Shown one piece after another: positions 51,894 through 62,835 of a stretch of DNA of 64,000 nucleotides. The position numbers were made by a program, and so were the translations under genes. A model generated the notes under the pieces. That model worked only from the letters and a program-made list of their open reading frames with translations, did not search any database and was not told the DNA's origin. This DNA is from Stercorarius parasiticus (taxonomy: Eukaryota > Chordata > Aves > Charadriiformes > Stercorariidae): contig VWZL01002494.1 of the NCBI GenBank assembly GCA_013396915.1, positions 276,052 through 340,051 of the forward strand, written 5' to 3'. The stretch's first letter is position 1, and every line of letters starts with the position of its first letter.

Positions 51894-52462
51894 TGTCATG
51901 GTTTAACCCTAGCCAATAACCAGGACCATGCAGCCGCTCACTCATTTCCCCCCAGCTGGGATCCAGGAGAGAATCAGAAGAGTAAAAGTGAGAAAAACTC
52001 ATGGGCTGAGATAAAGACAGTTTAACAGGTGAAGCAAAAGCCACACATGCAAACAAAGTAAAACAAGGAACTCATTCACCACTTCCCATCAGCAGGCAGG
52101 TATTCAGACATTTCCAGGACAGCAGGGCTCCATCACACATAACGGTTACTTGGGAAGACAAACTTGCCAAATGTCTTCCCCACCTTCCTCCTTCTTCCAC
52201 TGAGCATGACATCACACGGCATGGAATATCCCTTTGGTCAGTTGGGATCAGCTGTCTCGGGTGTGTCTCCTCCCAACTTTTTGTGCACTCCCAACCCACT
52301 CGCTAGTGGGGCAGTATGAGGAGCAGAAAAGGCCTTGACTGCTTAGCAACAACTAAAAACATCAGTGCACTGTCATCACTCTTTCTCATCCCAAATCCAA
52401 AACGTGACGCCACACCAGCTGCTAGCAAGAAAGTTAATTCCATCTCAGCTGAAACCATGACA
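51894..52462 (-). mobile_element. Solo LTR (family A copy 3), uninterrupted
   Basis: A complete LTR of 569 bp bounded by perfect 11-bp inverted termini: TGTCATGGTTT at 51894-51904 and AAACCATGACA at 52452-52462. The flanks atttt (left) and gtttt (right) agree at 4 of 5 positions, compatible with a 5-bp target duplication with one later mutation, as ERVL-type elements make. It is the empty-site reference for the CR1-split copy at 30.6 kb. No coding region adjoins. Open frames inside it (52072-52299 minus) are incidental. Confidence 0.88.
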
Positions 52463-53857
52463 GTTTTGAAGTCGCTCTCCCAAGGACTGAGAAGGGCTAA
52501 AGGTCTTTAATGGCTGCAGATGGGCACTGGTGTGCAGGGAGGGAGTCAGTGCTGGTCTGGACATGTGAGGGAGATGTGTGAAGGAAATAATTCTTCTAAA
52601 ACTGAAGGTGCCAAACTACTACAGAAACCAGGTGACAAAAATTATATAATGTGGGAGTGAAGTAGCCAAACCGTACTTCTTTCTATATGCGCACTGTCAT
52701 ATATGCAAGTTGTATTCACGCATACTTAGCAGTGTTTCTAAGTGTTAGACTATCTGGGTTAAAAAAAAAAAAAAAGTGCTCGGTAGAGATGGGTGCAGTG
52801 GAGAATTACTGAAAATAAATATTTTTACTTATATGGTCGTATTGGGCTCTTAGACATTTGCAACTTAATTTATCTATCTTTAGAGAAATTACCTGAAGTT
52901 TCTATTCCAATAAATGTGTAACAGTTTCCTTCAAAAATGGCTGCTGCATCTCATTGTTCTCAATGGCACTGAAATAAACTGATGCCTTCCAAAAAATCCT
53001 CTGCCTTTTGTTATTTCCCCTGAGGAAAGAAAGCTAGGAGATACTCAGGCATCTTATGCTGCCAAGAGTCAGATTCACATTGAGAAGAGTGTGAGGTGGC
53101 AGCCATTTTGCAACTGGATAGTCCTTTATGGAGTTTCCCTTTTTGAAAACTTCATCCCTGAGTCTCTGGTGTTAAACCTTCAAAACACAGAGAACAAGAC
53201 ATTAATTAAAGAAGAATTAAGAAAAACATTCATTAAAATGGCCAAAAAAAAATTTGAACAAAGCCTTGAAATATTTCAGAGTTTAAAGTACAGAGTTTTT
53301 TTAGAGTGCATGCGATACTTATTTTTTGCTTTGCTCATTAGAGGGAAGAGTTAAGGGAATCGCACACAACACTTTTTCGTATAGACTCTGTGTCCTATTT
53401 AAAGGATTTATTTGTAAATGGATACATGTTTCAGTCAACACCATTTTGAATTAAAATAAGTGTATGTTGAAATCTCCCCAGAGCTCACAGAAGAGGGACG
53501 GAGAGCCAGCAGTGCTTTATCTTATTACCTGATTAGTATATCTACATATTCATTATATGGGATATATTCTGGCTGCTTGCCAACTAGAAGGGTGCATGCT
53601 GCAGCAAACTCTGCTGTTTAACGTGGTTTTGCTTTCTGAACACCTACTTTGGTAGGAAACTGTGTTCACAGGCATTGAATTTGGACAAGGGTGTGCATGT
53701 GGATGTGGATGTTTGTTCTAGAGAGGCTATGTGGCCAGGGTGACCAAAGCCTGCATTCTAGACTCATGCATCTTCCCAAGAAGCAATTTGCAGATTGGTT
53801 TTGTGTGATTCTCGGAAGGTTGTTTTTAGAGGTTTTTCTTTTTGCTGTTCTGTATTG
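52463..53857. other. Unique AT-rich non-coding DNA
   Basis: No gene or transposon is recognised. A poly-A run lies near 52761-52774. The open frame at 53091-53354 has no family resemblance and is AT-driven. Confidence 0.5.
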
Positions 53858-54604
53858 CAAAATTATAGAATCATTTAGGTTGGAAAAGACCTTTAACACC
53901 ATAGAGTCCAATCGTTAACCTAGCATTGCCAAGTCCACCACCAAACTATGTCCCTAAGTGCTGCATCTACCTGTCTTTTAAATACCTCCAGGGATGGTGA
54001 CCCAACCACTTCCCTGGGCAGCCTCTTCCAATGCTTAATAACCCTCTCAGTGAAAAAAATTTTCCTTATATCCTGTCTAAACTTCCCCTGGCTCAACTTG
54101 AGGCTGTTTCCTCTTGTCCTGTCAATTGTTACTTGGGAAAAGAGACCAACACCCACCTCTCTGCAACCTCCCTTCAGGTAGCTGTAGAGAGTAATAAGGT
54201 CTCCCTCAGCCTCTTTTTCTCCAGACTAAACAACCTCAGTTCCCTCAGCCGCTCCTCATAAGACTTGTGCTCTAGACCCTTCACCAGCTTCGTTGCTCTT
54301 CTTTGGACATGCTCCAGCTCCTCCGTGTCTGTCTTGTAGTGAGGGACCCAAAACTGGACACAGCAGTCAAGGTGGAGCCTCACCAGTGCCAAGTACAGGG
54401 GGACAATCACTTCCCTAGTCCTGCTGGCCACACTATTGCTAATACAAGCCAGGATGCTATTGGCTGCCTTGGCCACTTGGGCATACCACTGGCTCATACT
54501 CAAATGGATGTTGACCAATACCCCCAAGTCGTTTTCTGCCAGGCAGCTTTCCAGTCACACTTCCCTCAAGAGTGTAACGTTGCATGGGGTTGTTGTGACC
54601 CAAG

Positions 54605-54773
54605 NTCCGTCTATGCCATAAGCAGGCAGTTTCTCCAGGAGAATGCTGTGGGAAATTGTGTCAAAGGCTTTACTAAAGTCTTGGTAGACAACATCCACAG
54701 CCTTTCCCTTGTCTACTAAGGGGATCACATTGTCATAGAAAGAGATAGGGTTAGTCAAGCAGGACCTGCCTTN
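54605..54773. other. N-bounded duplicate segment, probable assembly error
   Basis: 54606-54772 (167 bp) is identical to 54856-55022 at a fixed offset of 250 and is flanked by single Ns. The order of CR1 coding segments is broken by it. It looks like an unmerged or misplaced contig end rather than a genomic duplication. Confidence 0.85.
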
Positions 54774-55074
54774 ACTACCAACCAGATTTAACTCCTTTCA
54801 CCACAATTCCTTGGGCCCAGTCACCCAGACAGTTTTTTACCCAGCGAAGTGTACGTCCGTCTATGCCATAAGCAGGCAGTTTCTCCAGGAGAATGCTGTG
54901 GGAAATTGTGTCAAAGGCTTTACTAAAGTCTTGGTAGACAACATCCACAGCCTTTCCCTTGTCTACTAAGGGGATCACATTGTCATAGAAAGAGATAGGG
55001 TTAGTCAAGCAGGACCTGCCTTTCATAAAACCATGCTGACTGGACCTGATCTCCTGGTTGTCACGTGATGGCAC
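54774..55074 (-). pseudogene. CR1 RT motif A fragment
   Basis: Minus-strand frame with GRSCLTNPISFYDNVIPLVD, then VYQDFSKAFDTISHSILLEK (motif A, where the usual VYLDFSKAFDTV has Q instead of L before the catalytic aspartate), and WVKNCLGDWAQ. The start codon position is not meaningful, because the native CR1 frame begins far upstream. It ends at the N at 54773. Confidence 0.88.
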
Positions 55075-55100
55075 TCAACAGGATTTTCTCAATAACCTTA

Positions 55101-56678
55101 TGAAGAACTTTTTTAAGACTCAATAGCTTTTCATTTCCAGAATGGGAAAATTATTTTTTTCAAATTTACGAGTATTGTCTTTTATTTCAAATAACGTTTT
55201 ACCCTATGGAGTGACAAATGACTTTTCATAACTCAGGAAACTGTAGTGTATTAGGAGGTGACTGTGTCAATGAAAAAGAATAAAATATCCTTTTAATAGA
55301 AAATATTGAAAGCTAACATTAAGAATATAGTTAGTGATATTTGGTGAAACACCAATGATGACATATTGATTTATGTAATTTTGCATTATATATTAACTTT
55401 TTAATAGTTTTCTAATTATTTAATGATCAATATGGGTTATTTTCTATATAGGCATTATTTTTTACTATGGCTGAATAACGCATACCATTTTTTATTACCT
55501 GAAACTCGTTACATTTCCTGCTCTTACTTAGAAAAAAATTATTTCACGTCTGCACAGAGAAGCAAAAAATTTCATGATCTGTAATGCATAAGGTCATTAG
55601 ATGAGGTTAAAGCCTGATTAACTTAATACACATACACAAATCTTGTGTCTTCACTATTTTCTTGTGTCCTTAGCATTCTCAGAATAGGCATCTATAGCTT
55701 GACTATTTTCAGATTATATGGAGCACCATGACGTGAAAGGTTGATATGCAATTACTAGATCAAAACATGATAACATGCCATAATGTGATTTTAGACTCAG
55801 ATTTTGTCAAAAAAAACAGTAGTTACATCAGACCTGATCTGGCACTGAAGACCAAATGAAAAATACCCCAAAACTAGGAATTCAGTATTTTAGATTGCAC
55901 TGTTGCTTCTTGTGCCACAAGATCTGTGTTGATCAGTCAGCACTAATGGCCTTGTGAACTTCTGCCCAGGGTAAGAGTGCTATACTGAACAAAAATAACA
56001 TTTGTAAGCTAAAGGCCACCTTAGATGACCTATCTTTCAAAATTGTTTAGATGATAAGCACAGTATTTCCATTCTTTAACAAAGGGAACAACACAAAGTC
56101 TTTTGAGTTGCAGGTAGTATGGCAAAGCCAAAGTAGAGTTTCCTATAGTGGCCCAAGACAGGTAAAAGGCTTTTCCATAATAGAATTAGAGATGAAAATA
56201 GACTTAAAGTGTGAGGACTCTTATAATTGAACCTTATTTTGGATGTATGACATAAGGTACTAAACTAGCCCTATGTGCCAAAGGAAGGTGTTCTTAATTT
56301 ACTACCTTTAGTAGTCAAATAGTGTGGTTTCTTTCTTAAAATTCTCTTTGGAAGGACTTTGTCTTTTCCAAATGTTATAAAAGGCGAGTAGATTATGCTG
56401 TTGCTCTGGTGTTCCTGTCTAATGAAAGTTTTATATCCACCTGGCTAATTGGCCCTGTGCAGCTGACATCCAGAGCTGGCTGTTTCTAAAGCAGTCTGGT
56501 TGAATCCATGTTGAATAGCACTAGTGGGACAATCTGGATGAGGAATACATCTCAGACACCTTTGTACTTACTCTCCCACAAGCCTTTCTAGCATGTGCAA
56601 TATATACAGCATTTCTCTAGTTTGTGCACACACCATACATTGGAACTGAGCCGAGCCCTAGATACTATCTGTAATCTG
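55101..56678. other. Unique AT-rich non-coding DNA
   Basis: No recognisable gene, RNA or transposon. It is strongly AT-rich near 55270-55480. Confidence 0.55.
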
Positions 56679-57094
56679 TTACCATTCATGTAATAGTTGT
56701 GACAACTTAATACCATTTCCTGCTCTTTCTTCTGCTTTGACATCTTCTTCAGCTGATTTCATTAATCGTGCTCCTGATGGAACAGACGTTCTTACTGTTT
56801 CAAGTTGAGGAACCTGACTTTTCAGGATGGTGCTAGACAAGCTGCTGTAAGATGGGTGTGATCTGTAGGAAGTGGTACCCCCAGGCCTACCACGCATAGA
56901 GGAGACAAACAATGTATGTGATGACCCATCACTCACTGTATTTTAGCACTGAAGCGGTCTGGGTCATCTCCAACAGACACCTCCTTCCTGTTGATTGGAA
57001 GATACTCATCAGGGACACAATACCCACAGGTGGAACTGGGCAGTACTCTGCACCTGAGATGACAGTTGTCATTTAGAAGATACAAAATATACAC
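56679..57094 (-). other. Exon-like open stretch (candidate exon or retropseudogene)
   Basis: On the minus strand a 158-bp segment (57094 down to 56937) is open with protein-like composition, including CGYCVPDEYLPINRKEVSVG and DDPDRFSAKI. It is bounded by a plausible acceptor (ccctccacag, 57095-57104) and a good donor (aca|gtgagt, GT at 56935-56936). Beyond the donor a second open stretch of about 85 codons in another frame (SSMRGRPGG, KSAEEDVKAEERAGNGIK) runs to a stop at 56679. Two readings fit: a real exon followed by intron, or a processed pseudogene with one frameshift and no introns. I do not recognise the protein family. No poly-A tail is seen downstream on the minus strand, which slightly favours the exon reading. 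Confidence 0.3.
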
Positions 57095-57136
57095 CTGTGG
57101 AGGGCTCCCCAAAGGTGCCTTGTTGCTACAGAGCAC

Positions 57137-60100
57137 AAGCTTACTTTCTTGGAGCTAATGTATCAGTGAAGAGATGGTTGCCATCAGAAGCCTTTCAATA
57201 TTTGTGCTTTTCGTAAAAAAGCAAAATAGAACTGTCTTATTCCTCCTTTTATCTCACAGATGGGATCCACTTCCAGCTCCCACGCTAGCTGTAGCACTAT
57301 CTCGGAGACTGACAAAGCAACCTCTGTGCCTGGTGACATGTTCTGAACTGACAGAATAAATTTTAAAACGTTAACTGAAAAAAATTAAAAGGCATATTAT
57401 GTTATAACATTTCTCATCATTTTGCATGTGGAGTGATGAGTATAGTGTGTTCTGATAAGGAGATGTGCTGCTGCACCAGGATTAGGATTCATCTACATGT
57501 CATGTAATTGCTGCACACCAGAGGATCACAGCCTCGTAACCCTCAGCACCTGGTACAGCAGGGTCATTTGGTTAAGCTCGGAAACTCATTAGAAACTCAT
57601 TGAGATGTGAGTCAACACATGGGCTAAATATATGTGAAATAAGAAAAGTTTAAAATAAAGAAATAAAAGGAAGTCAGCAAAGACAGGACATTGTTAGTGG
57701 AGGCCACCATACTAATGCTTAGCCTAACTCATTAGTCCTAGCTGTCTTCTTATGTGAATTAGCCAGAAAATGATTGCTTTCTACTCCTTAGATGGTGTTT
57801 ACTGTCCTCTCAGAATCTCTTCACACATGGGAAAAATTTGCCCAAGGAAAAGTGATACCCCTCACTTCCCCCAAGGGGGATTACAGTACTATGCCCTGTG
57901 GTGCTCTCTGGTCTGCTTGGCTTGTCCTCGCAGGATGCACCACACCTTGTGCATGCTTGTATATTGTAGAAACAGCTTAGCAATCCATTTTTATATTCAA
58001 ACACAAGCATTTTGTCCAAAAACCTTCTTTAGAAGATCTTTTTAATATTTATTGCATATTTCATATTTATTATATCATTTAGTTCTGTTCTTTTCATATC
58101 AGAAGAAATATAACTCTACCGTGATCTGCACACCTGATCTAGAAAAGCTGGACGACCTATTAGTTCTCTATAGGCCAGAAACTGTCCTTCTGCGGCAGTC
58201 ATATCCTGTTAAAATTGGTTTATGCTGGCATTCATTTATAAGGTTTAGAATCAAAAATTGCTCTGAATACTGTATCTTTCTCTACTTTTTCTTCTGTCTC
58301 AGTAGTAAATTCTAAAACATTTCAGCAAGATTCACCCTAATTATAAAGTATTTGGGGATTCTTAAAAAAATGCATTTACTAGGTTATCTGAATTGTAAAA
58401 TACTGTTTGGAATTGACTATAGGGATACAAAAAAAAAATTTCTAAAGGTGTTGGTAGGTTATTCTGCAAAAACACCATTTGCAAATAAGCCTATTTGCTG
58501 TCTGGAATGCAATCAGGTTTCTGTTCAATTTCCGAGGTCTTGCTGCCAAACTATACAAGACCAGCTTTTCAGTCCATCCTCTAAATCTACCAACAAACTG
58601 TAAACATCCTTCAAAGGCAAACTTCTGTAAACAATTGGTTCCTATTTTATAAGGGAAACAGTGTTGCTTGGAGGATAATGGAGGATACAGAGTGATGAGA
58701 GAAGGCAATATTTCACTTTCAGTTGGCTTTTTGCTGTGGTAAATAAACTATTACCTATTTATCTATCTAAGCAGGTTGTAAGATTTGCAAGTTTGCTTTT
58801 GACAACTCGTGTGAGAAGAGGTGGAATCAGATACAAGTAGTTTCTTTAAAAATAAGCAAAATAACATTAGCTCTTTTTTCAGCTATTAATAACAAAGTCA
58901 CACAACCTCTAGACTTCTTTCTCTCCAGTATAGGAATAGGTAATTAATTTAGCAATAACTGCATAACAGTTACTGTACTATGAAATATGTGTGGAAAAGT
59001 GTAAAACCTCTAAATAATTTCTACCGGAAATTAATTTATGATGTTGTGCAAAGGTTTGTTAATAAATAAGAGCTGAATGGAGAAGTGCAAACATATAAAT
59101 GGTTGACTGGAAAATAAAAACAATGTGTATCAGGTTTATTTCTTGCCTTTTGCTTAAAACCAGACTTGAAGGTTTATGAGAACAGAACGTGCAAACCTGA
59201 GCTATGCACAGAACCGTCCATATAATATGATGGTTGTATGGCACTGAAACTCCACTGAAGAGAAAAATCCAGCCTGGAAAGAGTACAAGTGACTTGATCA
59301 TAAACTGCGTATCCAAAGCTAGCTTCCTTACAGCTATAGCTTCAACAGCTTAGCATCTAGTAGGAATTACAGGACATTACTTAGTTTTGTCTTCCTCAGA
59401 AGAGATGGTCACCGTTTCCAGAAACAGGTAATCAATATCATAGATCAAGACAAATTTTGTGTAGTCAATTTAATGCGGTTAAATGATGGAACAATAATTT
59501 CAAGGTTAAATAGATTTTTAGTGATAATTCCGAAGTTATTTATTGTTTCAGACAAGCATATCCTTTCATCTTTCGGGCTCAGGTTTCTGTATGCCTTGGA
59601 TTTTAATTCCAGGTTTTTACTAAACTTGATTGACCTTTTAACGCTCCAGTTTACTTCTGTCTTTTATTTTGAATGTGCTTGCTCTTTTCATGCTCCTCAT
59701 AAAAGCCATCTTTGCTGTTCCATCTTTAATGTTAACCTTTTTATTGTTGTTGATTTTAAGCAGGCGGGTGCACTTTGTTTAAAGATTGAATCAAATCACA
59801 GTCAGAAAAGAGAGAATTTTTAAAGGTTTAGATTCATAAAGCTGGCAGCCAGCCAGCCAGTCAGTCCTGTGACACTGTTCCCTCAAAAGCCTCACTCTGT
59901 CTTTATTTAAACTTTGTTTTAATATTACATGACACAAATCAAAAGAAATGCTTTCAACAGGTGAAAACATTTTTTTTTACCCACAGATTTCTTTTTTTGG
60001 TTTTGTGTGGGAAGGTTTTCATTTTCTCCCCTCTTTGGACCCAAGGGATGCTGAACGGGTGTGACTGCTGCTGGACCATACACTCTGCTGTGAGCAGCTC

Positions 60101-62764
60101 TGCAACTGCATGTGTGGGGGCGAGTGCCCCAGTGCATGGCAACAGCTCCAGGCTGGCCACCCCCCGCCTTGTGTCGCTGTGCCTGAAGGAGAGCTCCTCC
60201 AGAAACTCTCACCCAGGCTTATGCAGGGCAGTGGGAGATACCCAGCAGCTGGTAATGACTCATGGACATGAATCATTTCCTAATTATCCTCTAGTATAGA
60301 ACAGACTTGCTGCCTTCTTGTGTCTTGAACTATTATTCACACCTGAACCAGTAGTACATGCCACTGCTCTGGTATGGTGACAGTTCAAGCTCTTTCTGGA
60401 CAGCCATACATGATTCCACAAAGGAAGGGGTAAATCAAGCTCTAATTTTGCAAACTTGACATTGCTCTTTCAGCCTGATTTTCTTCTAATCTTGTTGCAG
60501 CTGAAGTGAGAGAAGAAAAAATTACACTTCGTTATTTTTTCCCTTCAGAGATTCTCCCATTTTCACTGGATTAGCAGGTCAATCACTGTATTTAGCCTAC
60601 TTATTGTGCCACTAATAATGTTTTTATTAGAGAATTCAATGCTGCAACCTTGTAGTAGGAGCAACTTAAGCACTGTGTTTGAAGTTTAGAATGAGTAATT
60701 TTTGAATATTCTCAGTGTTCTGGCAAGGAGAAAGGTTAGAACTGTTCCATAGATAAAAGAAAGGGATGACCTTATTAAAGTATTTGGCCTTAAAATTTAA
60801 AATGTTATTTCAGGGATGACCTATACTGGTTTTTACTGCAAAAGTGAATATTTGGTGAAAAGTAGATCAAAACAAGGAAGTTAAAAATGAAACCCTTTTG
60901 AAGGTTTACTGCAGTTGCTGGTAGCATAAACAGTTTTGCTTACACATACATATTTATTAGTTTCTTCTACTGAAGCCCAGCACGAAACAACTTATTTTTA
61001 TCTGATATCAGTGAAAGTGATAACACTTACTAGTTTCATTGTATTTTCTCAATGCAGTATTTCCTCCCTATCCTTGTCTGAGAAAACTGTAACCAATATA
61101 TGGATGTAAAAACAATTCTGATTTTTTCATTTATTTGTAAGGGGATGTCTATGATTGTATATATATATGAACATATACCCACTACAAATATATGGTCTCT
61201 AAAAATATAGAAAATGCAAAGGGAAGTTATTTTTTAAATCTTTTTTGACATTTGCAAATCATATAGTTATGTTAACTTGATTCTCAGCAGATTCCCTGAA
61301 GAAATTCACACAGTTTATATAGTGTTTTGCATGCAGGAACTCTGTAAAACTATGTAAGCGTCTGTTCCTGCAGATGCTTTTGGAGAATGTGTTGGGCACT
61401 CCAATTTAATGCAGTTACAGTATGCACACGCTAAAAATTATGGATATGTTAAATCTTCTCCAGAAAAGAGCTAAACGTTGATGGTTTATTTGCTTTCTGA
61501 GACCAACATATAGAGAGAGAACATAGAATTAGTGACTGTTTAGTGACTTCTGGTTTTGAGACAACATCCTTTTCATTGCTCCATTACTGAATATTGGGGT
61601 TCTGACTTTTCCTTCTTGCATGAATGAAAATAGAACATACAAAGAAATGCTCCAGAACTGAAATATCTGCCCCTTTTTCCAGCTGCAGGTAGCTAGGAGC
61701 CCATCCAATACCAGGTATTTTTTAACCAATAAAGAATGTGAATATCTCCTGCTTTTTCAATTTCCACAACAGGGATTGTTTTCAGGCAGATGGGACAGAC
61801 AAGCTCTAATTCTCCTTTTTTTCAAACTCATAAATTTTTTTGAAAATGCAAGCAGAATTTTAAACTATTGATTAACTACTGTGGTTTTGGAGCATTTTAA
61901 GATGTATAGTTGATAACGTATCTCACCTGTAAAATCACAAGCCAGTTCTGTACCAGATAAAAAAAACATGAAAAGAAAATTGGGAGTTAAAAGTATACGC
62001 ATTGATTAAATACGTGGAAATATTGTGCAGCTGGTTAAAAAAAAAATTAAATCTAAAGGGTGGGGAGAAATGTAGAAAAAAGTAATACTGAAGGGCATAA
62101 AGCGGAAATCAGATAGCACATTGACAAGGGATTTTAATATGACCTGTACCAAAAAAGGAAATTGTCATTTTTAGCTGCTTTCACCAATGTTATGAATTAG
62201 AGAAGCAATAAAACTTTTTTTAACCTCAAAACTTCTGTTTCAACTAGGTTGTTGCCTTGATTTTTTTACAGTATCCTACCAGAATGCTATTTGTAAAATG
62301 GATTCAGGTTCAGAAAAGAGCAATAAAAATTGTTGGGAAGAGGAATGAATAATATCTGGAAGGAGAAAAACAAAAAACATCCAAAAAGGAGAAATATGTG
62401 TTTAATTTAATTCTAATAAACTCATGCATACATAAATTATCAAGTATTAGCATACATAATTCAAATATTCAGATGTTTTAGCAGATCAGAAATTGTTTCA
62501 GGTAATCTGGCTTTTATCATAGGAATGCAAGTGCAGAAGGATCTATATTATCATTTTTTTTTCCTACCGGAATAGTGATTCAGTAGAAAGAACAATGTTC
62601 TAAGAGGTATTTGGAACTCAATTTAGTTTTATGTCATCATTCATTCTCTATTGTGATGCCATATTTTACTTTATACCATCTCTGTGTTGAACTGCCTATG
62701 GAATAACAGGTGGGCTTTTCTTCACAAACCTTTATTCATCTTGAAAATTCCTCTCCAGGAGAGG
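57137..62764. other. Mostly unique AT-rich DNA with one GC-rich patch
   Basis: No transposon is recognised. Around 60030-60250 the sequence is notably GC-rich (for example gtgtgggggcgagtgcccc) and preceded by a pyrimidine-rich tract, but none of the open frames on either strand resembles a known protein. The patch could be an unannotated exon, a regulatory element or part of an unrecognised repeat. A short GCCA/GTCA tandem is visible at 59845-59864, and a (TA)n run at 61159-61168. Confidence 0.45.
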
Positions 62765-62835
62765 TAGGAAATATTATCTCCATTTAACAGAGGGAGAAAT
62801 GGCAGAAGGTAAGGTAAAAATCATTCAAAATATCC
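62765..62835 (-). repeat. MIR-like SINE fossil 4 (short)
   Basis: The plus-strand text attatctccatttaacagag, then gagaaatggcagaaggtaagg, resembles reverse-complement MIR (attatccccattttacagatgaggaaactgaggcacagagagg). It is short and diverged. Confidence 0.45.

Larger units (their letters stand above)
53858..55100 (-). mobile_element. CR1 LINE copy 4, 5'-truncated, misassembled in the middle
   Basis: Minus-strand CR1 with the 3' terminal block ttatagaatcatttaggttggaaaag near 53863. Its left part (to 54604) covers the 3' UTR and the C-terminal ORF2 domain. Its right part (54774-55100) covers RT motif A and flanks, and the element is cut near 55100 inside the RT fingers. Two Ns (54605 and 54773) enclose a block identical to 54856-55022. 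By comparison with copy 1, about 240 bp including the FADD box should occupy the place of that block. The element also carries a short insertion (gtcaattgttacttgggaaaagagacc near 54121) relative to copy 2. Confidence 0.9.

Noticed and set aside
54606..54772. A genuine recent tandem duplication in CR1
   Set aside because: Identity is perfect, both sides are bounded by Ns and the order of RT segments is violated, all of which fit an assembly error better.
59961..60299. 112-codon plus-strand open frame rich in Cys and Ser
   Set aside because: Competing frames of similar length exist on the minus strand over the same GC-rich patch, and no domain is recognisable.
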